Positions 54,502-63,838 of a stretch of DNA of 64,000 nt are shown piece by piece. How positions within the stretch are numbered: the first letter of the stretch is position 1; every line of letters starts with the position of its first letter. The position numbers and the translations under genes are program-made. The DNA comes from Streptomyces sp. TS71-3 (lineage in GTDB: Bacteria > Actinomycetota > Actinomycetes > Streptomycetales > Streptomycetaceae). The stretch is from NCBI RefSeq assembly GCF_018327685.1, contig NZ_BNEL01000003.1:62001-126000 (forward strand), in the 5' to 3' direction. Below the pieces are notes generated by a model. It was not told the DNA's origin. It searched no databases and was given only the letters and a program-made list of their open reading frames with translations.

Positions 54502-54532
54502 ATGAGGGTCGGATCTCATCCCCAGGTATGAG
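54502..54532. promoter_or_regulatory. Candidate operator with repeated ATGAG half-sites upstream of the ABC exporter
   Basis: ATGAG (54502-54506) and CTCAT (54515-54519) form an inverted repeat, and GTATGAGGG recurs with a third ATGAG at 54528-54532, about 125-155 bp upstream of the ATPase start. Spacing of 26 bp between direct copies could suit a response regulator or repressor. Confidence 0.35.
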
Positions 54533-54657
54533 GGCGGAGCCACGCGCTCCGACTGGAGACGGCCCCCGGAACCGGAACAGCGGCTGACTACACGGGCGCC
54601 CGCGGTCGGGACGATGGAGCAGTCCCCAGAGAACCGTTCTGACAGGAGCACACTCCC

Positions 54658-55512
54658 GTGACCACCACTCCCATCGCCGAGCGCACCACCCAGGTGGCCG
54701 CGCGCGCCACGGAACTGACCAAGGTCTACGGCCAGGGGGAGACCCAGGTGGTCGCCCTGGACCGGGTCTCCGTCGACTTCCGGGCCGCCGAGTTCACCGC
54801 GATCATGGGCCCGTCCGGATCGGGCAAGTCCACGCTCATGCACTGCGTCGCCGGCCTGGACGACTTCTCGTCCGGCTCGGTGCGCATCGGCGACACCGAA
54901 CTCGGCGCGCTGAAGGACAAGCAGCTGACACGGCTGCGCCGGGACAAGATCGGGTTCATCTTCCAGGCGTTCAACCTCCTGCCGACCCTCACGGCGCGGG
55001 AGAACATCACGCTCCCCATGGACATCGCGGGGCGCAAGCCCGACCAGGGGTGGCTGGAGAACGTGATCACCATGCTGGGCCTCGGCGACCGGCTGAAGCA
55101 CCGCCCCTCCGAGCTCTCCGGCGGCCAGCAGCAGCGCGTCGCGGTGGCCCGCGCGCTGGCCTCCCGGCCGGAGATCATCTTCGGTGACGAGCCGACCGGC
55201 AACCTGGACTCCCGCGCGGGCGCCGAGGTGCTGGGCTTCCTGCGGAACTCCGTGCGCGAGCTCGGCCAGACCGTCGTCATGGTCACCCACGACCCGGTCG
55301 CCGCCGCCTACTCGGACCGGGTGATCTTCCTGGAGGACGGCCGCATCGTCGACGAGCTCCACGGGCCGACCGCGGACAACGTGCTCGACCGCATGCGGAC
55401 GCTGCCCGGCAGCGGCGGCGCGCCCCAGGGCCGCTCCCAGAGCATGCCCCAGGCCCCCCAGCGCTCCCAGGCCCCGCAGCACTCGCAGCGCCCCCGCCAC
55501 CGCTCCGCCTGA
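54658..55512 (+). CDS. ABC transporter ATP-binding protein (MacB/LolD type)
   Basis: 284 residues from GTG 54658, with AGGAG upstream. Walker A IMGPSGSGKSTLMHCVAGLD, Q-loop IGFIFQAFNLLPTLTAREN, signature PSELSGGQQQRVAVARALAS, Walker B IIFGDEPTGNLDS and switch His in VMVTHDPVAAAYSDR. The C-terminal about 30 residues are a Gln/Pro/Ser-rich tail. It pairs with the FtsX-type permease 21 bp downstream; the pair drives export of peptides or antimicrobials, or mechanotransmission across the membrane. Confidence 0.94.
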   Translation: MTTTPIAERTTQVAARATELTKVYGQGETQVVALDRVSVDFRAAEFTAIMGPSGSGKSTLMHCVAGLDDFSSGSVRIGDTELGALKDKQLTRLRRDKIGFIFQAFNLLPTLTARENITLPMDIAGRKPDQGWLENVITMLGLGDRLKHRPSELSGGQQQRVAVARALASRPEIIFGDEPTGNLDSRAGAEVLGFLRNSVRELGQTVVMVTHDPVAAAYSDRVIFLEDGRIVDELHGPTADNVLDRMRTLPGSGGAPQGRSQSMPQAPQRSQAPQHSQRPRHRSA

Positions 55513-55533
55513 CTCTCCCCCACAGGATCCGAC

Positions 55534-58062
55534 ATGTTCCGTACAGCGTTGCGCAATGTCCTCGCGCACAAGACCAGGCTGCTGATGACCGTGCTCGCCG
55601 TCATGCTCGGCGTGGCGTTCGCGGCCGGCACCATGGTCTTCACCAACACCATCTCCGACGCCTACCAGAAGAGCTCCTCCAAGGGCTTCGACCGGGTGGA
55701 CGTCGCCGTGACACCGGGCGGCGTCAGCTCCTCCGACGCCCCGGGCAAGGACCCGAAGCTGACGGAGAAGCTGCGGTCGAGCGCCGAGAAGGCGCCCGGC
55801 GCGGCCTCCGCCACCGGCGTCGTCCAGGGCTTCACGGCGGTCGCCGACAAGCACGGCAAGCTGATCGGCGGCGGCTTCAGCTCCAAGGGCGGCAACTACT
55901 GGGGCGACAAGGACCCGCGCTACCCGCTGCGCGACGGGCACGCCCCCAAGGGCGCCGGCGAGGTCGCCATCGACGCCCGGACGGCCGACCGCGCCGGCTA
56001 CCACGTCGGCGACCACGTCAGGATGTCCGTCGACGGCCCCGTGATGACCCCCACCATCTCCGGCATCTTCAGCACCGACGACGGCAACGTGGCCGCAGGC
56101 GGCAACCTCACCCTCTTCGACACGGCCACCGCACAGAAGCTCTTCCACGAGGAGGGCCGGTACGACGAGATCGACGTGAAGGCCGCCGCGGGCACCAGCC
56201 AGGTGCAGTTGCAGGACGCCCTCGACCAGGCGCTGCCCAAGGACGCGGTGCACACCAAGACCGGCCAGGAGCTCGCCGACCGCCAGGCGGAGAGCATCGC
56301 CTCGTCCATGAGCAGCATGAAGACGGGCCTGCTCGCCTTCGCCGGGATCGCTCTCTTCGTCGGCATCTTCATCATCGCCAACACGTTCTCGATGCTGGTC
56401 GCCCAGCGCACCAAGGAACTGGCGCTGCTGCGCGCCGTCGGCGCCTCGCGCCGGCAGGTCACCCGGTCGGTGCTGCTGGAGGCGCTGGTGGTGGGCGTGG
56501 TCGCGGCCATCACGGGCCTGCTCGCCGGCATCGGCATCGGGGCCGGAATGAAGTCCCTGGTGTCGTCCCTGGACAGCGCCACCGTGCCCGACGGCCCCCT
56601 CGTGGTCTCGCCGGGCACCATCGCGACCGCGCTCGCGGTCGGCATCGTCGTCACCGTCCTGTCGGCCTGGCTGCCGGGCCGCAGGGCCGCGAAGATCCCC
56701 CCGGTGGCCGCGATGAGCAGCGTGCACGCCACGCCGACCACCCGCTCGCTGGTGCTGCGCAACACGCTCGGCTCGCTGATCGCCGCCGCGGGCGCCGTCC
56801 TCGTGGTGGCCGGCACGCAGATGCACGGCGACGACGGCCAGCCGTGGGTGGGCGCGGGCGCGGCGGTGCTGGTGATCGGCATCTTCGTGCTGACGCCGCT
56901 GCTGTCCCGGCCGCTGATCGCCGCCGCGGCGCCACTGCTGAACGTCTTCGGGGTGTCCGGCAAGCTCGCCCGCCAGAACTCGGTGCGCAACCCGCGGCGC
57001 ACCGCGGCGACCGCCTCCGCGCTGATGATCGGCCTCTGCCTGATCACCGGGATGACCGTGATCGCGGGCAGCGCCCAGCAGGCCATCGACAAGATGGCGG
57101 TCTCCTCGCTGAAGGCGGACTACGTCGTCTCGATGGCCAACTTCAACTCCCTGGCGCCCGACGTGGCCGAGAGGATCGCCCACACCGACGGGGTCACGGC
57201 GAGCAGCCCGATGAGCAACGCGCCGGCCCTGGTCGACGGCGAGCGCCACTACCTGACCGGCGTGAACGGCCACGACATCGGCCGGCTCACCGATCTGGAC
57301 GTGACCGACGGCTCGTTCGAAGTGAGCGGGCGGAACATCGTCGTCGACGACCAGACCGCCTCCGAGCAGCACTGGAAGGCCGGGCAGAACGTCCGGGCCA
57401 CCTTCGAGGACGGCAAGGCCGTGCCGCTGACCGTGGCGGGCGTCTACCACGGCAACGACATGATCCAGGGCATCCTGATGGACAACGCCACGATGCGGCC
57501 GCACCAGAGCGACCCCACCGACATGCAGGTCCTGGTGAAGGCGGCGCACGGCCCGCAGGCCGCCACGAAGGACGCCATCCAGCACGCCCTCGGGGACAAT
57601 CCGGGGATCCTCGTGCAGGACAAGCAGAGCGTCTCCGGGCAGATCGCCAAGGCGTTCACGCTGATGCTGAACATGCTCTACGGCCTGCTCGCGATGGCCG
57701 TGATCATCGCCGTGCTCGGTGTGATCAACACGCTGGCCATGTCCGTCTTCGAACGGTCCCAGGAGATCGGCATGCTGCGCGCCATCGGCCTCGACCGGCC
57801 CGCGGTGAAGCGGATGGTGCGCCTGGAGTCGGTGGTCATCTCGCTCTTCGGCGGGGTGCTCGGCGTCGCCCTGGGCGTGTTCTTCGGCTGGGCGGCCGGG
57901 AAGCTGATCGCCTCCCACATCGACACCTACGCGCTGGTGCTGCCGTGGGGCCGGATGGCGATCTTCCTGGTGCTGGCGGGGGCCGTGGGCGTGCTCGCCG
58001 CGATGTGGCCGGCGCGCAGGGCGGCGCGGCTGAACATGCTGAACGCGATCCACGCGGAGTAG
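55534..58062 (+). CDS. ABC transporter permease with two FtsX domains
   Basis: 842 residues. N-terminal membrane helix (LLMTVLAVMLGVAFAAGTMV), a large extracellular MacB-periplasmic-core-like domain, and a first FtsX domain of three helices (about 265-400; FAGIALFVGIFIIANTFSML, RTKELALLRAVGASRRQV). A central helix pair, a second extracellular domain and a second FtsX domain (LAMAVIIAVLGVINTLAMSV, RSQEIGMLRAIGLDRPAVKR) follow. This duplicated layout is typical of actinobacterial exporters paired with a single ATPase. Substrate unknown; no regulator gene adjoins. Confidence 0.93.
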   Translation: MFRTALRNVLAHKTRLLMTVLAVMLGVAFAAGTMVFTNTISDAYQKSSSKGFDRVDVAVTPGGVSSSDAPGKDPKLTEKLRSSAEKAPGAASATGVVQGFTAVADKHGKLIGGGFSSKGGNYWGDKDPRYPLRDGHAPKGAGEVAIDARTADRAGYHVGDHVRMSVDGPVMTPTISGIFSTDDGNVAAGGNLTLFDTATAQKLFHEEGRYDEIDVKAAAGTSQVQLQDALDQALPKDAVHTKTGQELADRQAESIASSMSSMKTGLLAFAGIALFVGIFIIANTFSMLVAQRTKELALLRAVGASRRQVTRSVLLEALVVGVVAAITGLLAGIGIGAGMKSLVSSLDSATVPDGPLVVSPGTIATALAVGIVVTVLSAWLPGRRAAKIPPVAAMSSVHATPTTRSLVLRNTLGSLIAAAGAVLVVAGTQMHGDDGQPWVGAGAAVLVIGIFVLTPLLSRPLIAAAAPLLNVFGVSGKLARQNSVRNPRRTAATASALMIGLCLITGMTVIAGSAQQAIDKMAVSSLKADYVVSMANFNSLAPDVAERIAHTDGVTASSPMSNAPALVDGERHYLTGVNGHDIGRLTDLDVTDGSFEVSGRNIVVDDQTASEQHWKAGQNVRATFEDGKAVPLTVAGVYHGNDMIQGILMDNATMRPHQSDPTDMQVLVKAAHGPQAATKDAIQHALGDNPGILVQDKQSVSGQIAKAFTLMLNMLYGLLAMAVIIAVLGVINTLAMSVFERSQEIGMLRAIGLDRPAVKRMVRLESVVISLFGGVLGVALGVFFGWAAGKLIASHIDTYALVLPWGRMAIFLVLAGAVGVLAAMWPARRAARLNMLNAIHAE

Positions 58063-58175
58063 GCCGCGGCGGGGGCGGGGCTTCGGCCCGCCGCCCCCTG
58101 CCGCTCCGGGTCCGGCGGCCCGGACCCTCCCCCATGGGGCCCGGTCCGCCGGGTGGGCCGGTACCGCCCGCACAA

Positions 58176-58217
58176 CGCCCCTGGGGAGCCCGGTCGGTGA
58201 CGGGCTCCCCAGGGGCG
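58176..58217. terminator. Very strong hairpin terminator
   Basis: CGCCCCTGGGGAGCCCG (58176-58192) pairs with CGGGCTCCCCAGGGGCG (58201-58217): 17 perfect base pairs and an 8-nt loop, then GTTTCGTC. Between the converging permease and cyclopropane-synthase genes. Confidence 0.9.
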
Positions 58218-58354
58218 GTTTCGTCGCGTGCGCAGGGACGCGCACGGACTCGTGCGCCGCGTGCGCCGCCGCCGTCCGCCGGGGCGGGCCCGCGGACGCC
58301 GGGGCTCTCGCGGACCCGCCGGCGCCGGTCGGTCCCGGACCCGGCCGGCGCCGG

Positions 58355-59743
58355 TCAGACGTTCCAGGTACGCGACCGCAGCGGCATCCCAGAAGCGCCC
58401 CCGGCGGGCGTCTTCACGGCGAGGAGCTGGTTGACGCCGATGCGGTTGCGCTCGAAGGACAGCGCGGAGGCCGCCATGTAGAGCCGCCAGACGCGGGCGC
58501 GGCCCGGGCTGGTGAGCCGCACGCCGCGCTGCCAGTCCGCCTCCAGGTTGGCCACCCACTGGCGCAGCGTGAGCGCGTAGTGCTCGCGGATGGACTCCAT
58601 GTCCCGCACCTCGAACCCGGTGCGCTCCAGCTGCGTCACGGTGGTGCCCACCGGTGCCAGCTCGCCGTCCGGGAAGACGTACGCGTCGATGAACCTGTCC
58701 ACCTGGTACTCGGACTCGTCCACCTGCGGGCGGCGCGCGATCTGGTGGTTCAGCAGCCGCCCGCCCGGCTTCAGCAGCGCGTACAGGTCCTGCGCGTACT
58801 CCAGGTAGCGCGCCGAGCCGACGTGCTCCGCCATGCCGATGGAGGAGATCGCGTCATAGGGCCCGTCGGCGACGTCGCGGTAGTCCTGGACCCGGATCTC
58901 CACCTGGTCCGTCAGCCCCTCGTCGGCGACCCGCTTGCGCGCGTACGCGGCCTGCTCGGCGGAGAGCGTGACGCCGACGACCCGCGCCCCGTGCTCGCGC
59001 GCCGCGTGCAGCGCCATGGACCCCCAGCCGCAGCCCACGTCCAGCAGGCGCTGGCCGGGCTTGAGCTCCAGCTTGCGCGCGATGAGTTCCAGCTTGTCGC
59101 GCTGGGCCTCCTCCAGGGTGGCGTCCGGGCTCTCCCAGTACGCGCACGAGTAGACCATCGACGGGCCGAGCACCAGCTCGTAGAAGTCGTTGCCGACGTC
59201 GTAGTGGTGGCTGATGGCCTCCTTGTCGCTGCTCTTGGTGTGCAGGTGGCCGCGGCGGTTCCTGCGCATCTCCTCGGGGGGCGGCGGCGGGGGCGGCAGC
59301 GGGCCGGCGAGCGCCGCGAACTCCTGGAGCGCGGAGCGCACACCGGGGTCGCGCAGCGCGTCCAGCGCGGCCTTGAGGCCCTTCACGCTCCCGGTGCCCG
59401 CGGCGCTCAGCGAGGCGGCGCCGCTCGTGCTCCCCGCGGACCGGGGTGCGTCCGGGGAACCCGCGACCTCCACGCCGCGCTCCCAGATCAGTCCGGCCAT
59501 CTGGTCCAGGGCCTGGTAGAGGTCGCCCTCGACGTCGAGGTCGCCGGCCACCCACGCGCGCGCGAGGCCCAGCTCGCCCGGCTTCCACAGCAGGCGGCGC
59601 AGGGCGCGGCGGCTGCGTACGACCAGTACGGGCGTGTCCGGGGGACCCGCCTCGGAACCGTCCCAGGCTCGCACTCGCAATGGGAGCGGGGCTCCCATCA
59701 ACTGCTCGGCAAGCGTCATCAGCCGCTGCGCGGCATTCGGCAT
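58355..59743 (-). CDS. cfa: Cyclopropane-fatty-acyl-phospholipid synthase family methyltransferase
   Basis: 462 residues from ATG 59743, with GGAGG seven bases upstream. The N-terminal lipid-binding domain precedes a Pro-rich patch (PLPPPPPPPEEM) and the methyltransferase domain: ISHHYDVGNDFYELVLGPSM, YSCAYWESPDATLEEAQRDK, SAM-binding LLDVGCGWGSMALHAAREHG, the bicarbonate-site region ISSIGMAEHVGSARYLEY and HQIARRPQVDESE. It adds a methylene from SAM across lipid double bonds in membrane phospholipids. Monocistronic. Confidence 0.93.
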   Translation of the reverse strand: MPNAAQRLMTLAEQLMGAPLPLRVRAWDGSEAGPPDTPVLVVRSRRALRRLLWKPGELGLARAWVAGDLDVEGDLYQALDQMAGLIWERGVEVAGSPDAPRSAGSTSGAASLSAAGTGSVKGLKAALDALRDPGVRSALQEFAALAGPLPPPPPPPEEMRRNRRGHLHTKSSDKEAISHHYDVGNDFYELVLGPSMVYSCAYWESPDATLEEAQRDKLELIARKLELKPGQRLLDVGCGWGSMALHAAREHGARVVGVTLSAEQAAYARKRVADEGLTDQVEIRVQDYRDVADGPYDAISSIGMAEHVGSARYLEYAQDLYALLKPGGRLLNHQIARRPQVDESEYQVDRFIDAYVFPDGELAPVGTTVTQLERTGFEVRDMESIREHYALTLRQWVANLEADWQRGVRLTSPGRARVWRLYMAASALSFERNRIGVNQLLAVKTPAGGASGMPLRSRTWNV

Positions 59744-59931
59744 GGCACACACCTCCGTGACGTCGATCCCGGAACCGTTCGACATAACGAAAACACGTGC
59801 GGCCCCCCTCCGCAGTCCCGTCCTGCGTCACGGAACGGCAAAGGTGAGTGTATGTGCCATGCATCAGCCCCATGCCGGGGTGGCCGACCACGGCGCGCGT
59901 TCTCGGCCGGCGGCCACGCACGCGCCCCGGA

Positions 59932-60044
59932 AGGGGCGCGGGGACCCACCAGAAGGTGGTCCGGGCACGACAGAACCAGCCCCTTCGGACGGTGACGATC
60001 CGACGGTCTCGTCGTGGCCGGTCGCGCAGTTCCCCCCGCCCCTT
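59932..60044. repeat. Inverted pair of the dispersed motif, copy of the 21287-21416 unit
   Basis: A degenerate minus copy (AAGGGGCGCGGGGACCCACC, from 59931) and a plus copy (GTCGCGCAGTTCCCCCCGCC, 60021-60040) flank GACGGTGACGATCCGACGGT, almost identical to the spacer at about 21360-21380. Downstream of ndh and upstream of the cyclopropane-synthase gene; the 453-bp gap 59744-60196 has no gene. Confidence 0.75.
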
Positions 60045-60121
60045 GACGGAACCGGGGTGCTCCCCACGTACGGCCCACCCCTACAGGTGGACGGGGTACC
60101 CCCGGTGGGAGCCGCCCCACG

Positions 60122-60163
60122 CCGAAGGGGCGCCCGCACCACGGATGGCGGACGCCCCTTCGG
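60122..60163 (-). terminator. Hairpin downstream of the NADH dehydrogenase gene
   Basis: CCGAAGGGGCG (60122-60132) and CGCCCCTTCGG (60153-60163) form an 11-bp perfect stem, 34 bp past the ndh stop codon. Confidence 0.7.
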
Positions 60164-60196
60164 GGATGCTGCAGGGGCCGGGAAGGGCCCCGGTGA

Positions 60197-61624
60197 TCAG
60201 GAAGCCTTGGCCTTCTCGCCGCCCGTGACGGACGTGGCGCCCGCGGGGGACGCGGTGACCGACGCCTCCTTGGGGACGGCGGGAGCCGGCGCCGGCTTCG
60301 CCGCCTCGTAGAACTCCTCGCGCGGAGACTCGATCGCACCGAGCGAGACGACCTCGCGCTTGAGGAACATCCCGAGGGTCCAGTCGGCGAAGACGCGGAT
60401 CTTCCGGTTCCAGGTCGGCATGGCCATGCCGTGGTACCCGCGGTGCATGTACCAGGCCAGACGCCCGCGCACCTTGATCTTCACCTTGCCGGCGACGATC
60501 ATCGCGACGCCCTTGTGCAGGCCGAGACCGGCCACGGCGCCCTTGTTGGCGTGGCTGTAGTCGCGCTGCGGGAAGCCGCGCATGGCGGAGACCACGTTGT
60601 CGCCGAGGAGCCGGGCCTGGCGCAGTGCGTGCTGGGCGTTCGGCGGGCACCAGGCGTTCTCCACGCCGGCCTTGCGGGCGGCGAGGTCCGGGACCTGGGC
60701 GTTGTCGCCGCCGGCCCAGATGTAGTCGGTGCCCTGCACCTGGAGGGTGGCGGCGGTGTCCACGTGGCCGCGCGGGCCGAGCGGCAGGCCGTAGCGGGCC
60801 AGCACCGGGTTGGGCTTGACGCCGGCGGTCCACACGACGGTGTTGGAGTCGACCTCGAGGCCGTTGTTCAGCACCACGTGGCCGTCGACGCAGGAGTCCA
60901 TGCCGGTCTTCAGGTAGACCTCGACGCCCCGGCTCTCCAGGTGGTCCTTGCCGTAGGCGCCGAGCTTCGGCCCGACCTCCGGGAGGATCTTGTCGGCGAC
61001 GTCGACGAGGACGAAGCGCATGTCCTCGCGGGTGACGTTGGTGTAGTAGCGCGCAGCGTCGCGCGCCATGTCCTCCACCTCGCCGACGGTCTCCGCACCG
61101 GCGAAGCCGCCGCCGACGAAGACGAAGGTCAGTGCCTTGCGACGGACGTCCTCGTCCGTGGTGGAGTCGGCCTTGTCAAGCTGCTCAAGGACGTGGTTGC
61201 GCAGGCCGATGGCCTCCTCGATGCCCTTCATGCCGATGCCCTGCTCCGCGAGGCCGGGGATCGGGAAGGTCCGGGAGACCGCGCCGAGCGCGATCACCAG
61301 GTAGTCGAAGGGCAGCTCGTACGCCTCGCCGACGAGCGGAGCGACGGTGGCGACCCTGCGGTCCTGGTCGATGGTGGTGACACGGCCGGTGAGAACCTCG
61401 GCCTTGGGCAACACACGCCGCAGCGGCACGACGACGTGCCGGGGCGAGATGCTGCCAGCCGCGGTTTCGGGAAGGAAGGGCTGGTACGTCATGTACGAGC
61501 GGGGGTCGACGACCGTGACGGTCGCCTCGCCGTAGCGCATCTTCTTCAGAATGCGACGAGCCGCGTACAGGCCTACGTACCCACCGCCCACTACGAGGAT
61601 CCTGGGACGCTCCGTGGTGCTCAT
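60197..61624 (-). CDS. ndh: Type II NADH:quinone dehydrogenase
   Basis: 475 residues. FAD-binding ILVVGGGYVGLYAARRI, the quinone-region YQPFLPETAAGSISPRHVVV, NAD-binding FVFVGGGFAGAETVGEVEDM, and the second FAD motif YIWAGGDNAQVPD. The C-terminal amphipathic region reads WNRKIRVFADWTLGMFLKRE, then an Ala/Pro-rich tail. It transfers electrons from NADH to menaquinone without proton pumping. A Rex-like operator lies 328 bp upstream (61952-61969). Confidence 0.94.
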   Translation of the reverse strand: MSTTERPRILVVGGGYVGLYAARRILKKMRYGEATVTVVDPRSYMTYQPFLPETAAGSISPRHVVVPLRRVLPKAEVLTGRVTTIDQDRRVATVAPLVGEAYELPFDYLVIALGAVSRTFPIPGLAEQGIGMKGIEEAIGLRNHVLEQLDKADSTTDEDVRRKALTFVFVGGGFAGAETVGEVEDMARDAARYYTNVTREDMRFVLVDVADKILPEVGPKLGAYGKDHLESRGVEVYLKTGMDSCVDGHVVLNNGLEVDSNTVVWTAGVKPNPVLARYGLPLGPRGHVDTAATLQVQGTDYIWAGGDNAQVPDLAARKAGVENAWCPPNAQHALRQARLLGDNVVSAMRGFPQRDYSHANKGAVAGLGLHKGVAMIVAGKVKIKVRGRLAWYMHRGYHGMAMPTWNRKIRVFADWTLGMFLKREVVSLGAIESPREEFYEAAKPAPAPAVPKEASVTASPAGATSVTGGEKAKAS

Positions 61625-61951
61625 GCCATCGAGTATCCACCCGATTGGAGGGGGGTCTCGTGCGCCCCTTCACAAGCTTCCCCGGGTGCTGTGCTACCCT
61701 GCACACCCACTTCGCGGGGCGCGCCCTCTGGACCATGCCGGTGCTGGTGACCATCCACCGCCAGAGCCCCGCCGTCGCACTGCCCCCACCCCCTGTGAGC
61801 TGCCGCTCCGGGTCCGGACACGGCCTGCGCCGCCCCCCTTTTCATCGGAGTGACACACTCCCGCCACGGCCCCGTAGCCGCTCCGGCGACCCGGGCGACG
61901 CGCCAGGACGCTCCCGGCACTCCGAATACCGCCTCTACCGGGGGCAATTCC

Positions 61952-61969
61952 TTGTGAAGAAGTTCACGA
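61952..61969. promoter_or_regulatory. Candidate Rex operator
   Basis: TTGTGAA-GAAG-TTCACGA closely matches the Rex site TTGTGAA-N4-TTCACAA (one mismatch in the last two bases). Rex represses respiratory genes in Streptomyces when NADH is low. It lies 328 bp upstream of ndh in a 497-bp gene-free region (61625-62121), so it may act on a distant start site. Confidence 0.55.
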
Positions 61970-62121
61970 ACTTTCCCGGCGGGCGGTGCCCGCGAGGCCT
62001 TCCGGGCACCCCCTGGAGGCCCCGTGAAGCTCGCGCGGAACCCCCGTGAGGCTCACGTGGAGTCCCCGTGGAGCCCTCTCATGGAGTCCCTGGGAGCCCC
62101 ACGGCGCCACCGCCCCGAGCC

Positions 62122-63075
62122 TCAACGGTGCTCCTGCGCCACCTCGAACGCGATCCCGTCCAGGATGTCGTGCTCGCTCACCACGACCTCCTGCGCGCCG
62201 GTGCGCTCCATGACGGCCAGCAGGACGAGGGCGCCGGCGCCGATCACGTCGACGCGGCCGGGGTGCATCACGGGGATCGCCGCGCGTTCGGCGTGAGTGG
62301 CGGTGAGCAGGGAGCGGGTGATCTCGGCGACCTTGTCGCGGGGCACGCGCGCGTGGTGGATGACCGCGGGGTCGTACTCCGTCAGGCCGAGCGCGATGGC
62401 GGCGACCGTGGTGACCGAGCCGGCAAGGCCCACGAGCGTGTGGGCCCCGGTGAGCGGCACGGTGTCGGCAGCGAGGTCGAGCGCCGCCTCGACGTCCGCG
62501 CGTATCGCCTCGACCTGGCCCGGCTCGGGCGGGTCGGTCACGGCGCCGTCCCGCACGAGGTGACGTTCCGTCATCCGCACGCAGCCGATGTCGACGCTGC
62601 GCGCCGCCTCCACCCGGTCCCCGCCGAGCACGAACTCCGTGGAGCCGCCGCCGATGTCCACCACCAGGTAGGGACCCGGCACTTCGGGCCGCCCGAGGAG
62701 CTCCCGGGTGGCGCCGGTGAACGAGTAGGCGGCCTCCGTGTCACCGGTGACGACCTGGGGCCGCACGCCCAGGGTGTCCAGGACGCCCTGGGCGAACGCG
62801 TCCCTGTTGGCCACGTCCCGGGAGGCGGAGGTGGCCACGAACCGCACCCGCTCGGCACCGTGCCGCTCGATCAGGTCCGCGTACCGCCGGCAGACCCGGA
62901 ACGTCCGCTCCAGGGCCTCCTCGGCGAACCGCCCGGTCCTGTCGACGCCCTGCCCGAGCCGGACGATCTCCATCGTCCGCTCGACGTCGGCCAGTTCCCC
63001 GCTCTCGGGGCTGACGTCGGCGATGAGCAGCCGGAGGCTGTTGGTTCCGCAGTCGATCGCGGCGACACGGGGCAT
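62122..63075 (-). CDS. Ppx/GppA phosphatase family exopolyphosphatase
   Basis: 317 residues from ATG 63075. Phosphate-1 motif RVAAIDCGTNSLRLLIADVS, VRFVATSASRDVANRDAFAQ, DTEAAYSFTGAT, phosphate-2 motif YLVVDIGGGSTEFVLGG, and the C-terminal SEHDILDGIAFEVA. It hydrolyses inorganic polyphosphate or pppGpp. The short two-domain form is normal for actinobacteria. Downstream of DUF501 on the same strand, order ftsB - DUF501 - ppx, as in other Streptomyces. Confidence 0.93.
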   Translation of the reverse strand: MPRVAAIDCGTNSLRLLIADVSPESGELADVERTMEIVRLGQGVDRTGRFAEEALERTFRVCRRYADLIERHGAERVRFVATSASRDVANRDAFAQGVLDTLGVRPQVVTGDTEAAYSFTGATRELLGRPEVPGPYLVVDIGGGSTEFVLGGDRVEAARSVDIGCVRMTERHLVRDGAVTDPPEPGQVEAIRADVEAALDLAADTVPLTGAHTLVGLAGSVTTVAAIALGLTEYDPAVIHHARVPRDKVAEITRSLLTATHAERAAIPVMHPGRVDVIGAGALVLLAVMERTGAQEVVVSEHDILDGIAFEVAQEHR

Positions 63076-63125
63076 GGGGGCTCCTGTTCGGGGCGGGGCC
63101 GGGGGCCCGGAGCGGTCGGGGAACG

Positions 63126-63186
63126 GGGACGGGCGGGTAAGGGGACGGGCGGGTAAGGGGACGGGCGGGTAAGGGGACGGGCGGGC
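63126..63186. repeat. 16-bp tandem repeat, about four copies (unit GGGGACGGGCGGGTAA)
   Basis: Units of GGGGACGGGCGGGTAA run from about 63126 to 63186 in the gap between the DUF501 and exopolyphosphatase genes. The last copy merges with the DUF501 3' end. Confidence 0.8.
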
Positions 63187-63188
63187 GT

Positions 63189-63710
63189 TCAGTCGTCGTC
63201 GAGCCGGACGCACGGGCCCTTCCGCCACCACTCGGGCAGCATCTCCAGTGCCTCGTCTCCGAGCGGGTTGACGCCGGGACCGGCGGCCAGGGAGTGCGCG
63301 ACCAGCACGTGCAGGCACTTCACCCGGTCCGGCATGCCTCCGGCGCTGGGGAAACCGGTCAGCTCCTCGATCTCGTCCCGGCGCCGCAGGTAGTCCTCGT
63401 GCGCCCGCCGGTACGCGGCGGCCAGCTCCGGGTCCGTGCCCAGCCGGTCCGTCATCTCCTTCATGACGCCCTCGGCCTCCAGCGTGCCGATCGCGGAAGC
63501 CGCACGCGGGCAGGTGAGGTAGTACACGGTCGGGAAGGGCGAGCCGTCGGGCAGCCGGGGCGCCGTCTCCACGACGTCGGGCAGCCCGCAGGGGCAGCGG
63601 TGCGCGACGGCCCGCAGACCTCGCGGGGTGCGGCCGAGCTGCCGCGCACAGGCGGCGATGTCCGCTTCGGTCGGCTCGGTGCGCTCGGTGGTCGGCGGGG
63701 GCGTCTGCAT
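63189..63710 (-). CDS. DUF501 domain-containing protein
   Basis: 173 residues from ATG 63710, chosen because homologues begin MxTPPPTTxRTEPT. ATG 63731 or 63764 in a duplicated MRDT segment would add 7 or 18 residues. Conserved DUF501 features: QLGRTPRGLRAVAHRCPCGL, FPTVYYLTCPRAASAIGTLE, GFPSAGGMPDRVKCLHVLVA and the end GVNPLGDEALEMLPEWWRKG. The paired Cys and His residues suggest a metal site. Unknown function; the gene sits between ftsB and ppx. Confidence 0.9.
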   Translation of the reverse strand: MQTPPPTTERTEPTEADIAACARQLGRTPRGLRAVAHRCPCGLPDVVETAPRLPDGSPFPTVYYLTCPRAASAIGTLEAEGVMKEMTDRLGTDPELAAAYRRAHEDYLRRRDEIEELTGFPSAGGMPDRVKCLHVLVAHSLAAGPGVNPLGDEALEMLPEWWRKGPCVRLDDD

Positions 63711-63838
63711 GGCGGGGGCGGTGTCTCTCATCGGTGGAACGGCGGGGGTGGTGGTGTCTCTCATCGGAGGAACGGCGGGGACAGGTACGGAGGTCGGCGG
63801 GGAACGGTGAGGAGTGGCGAGGCGGGGCGGGGCGGAGC

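Noticed and set aside
54427..58245. 1272-aa minus-strand open frame
   Set aside because: Exactly antisense to the ABC exporter pair, which has clear domains; His/Arg/Gly-rich shadow.
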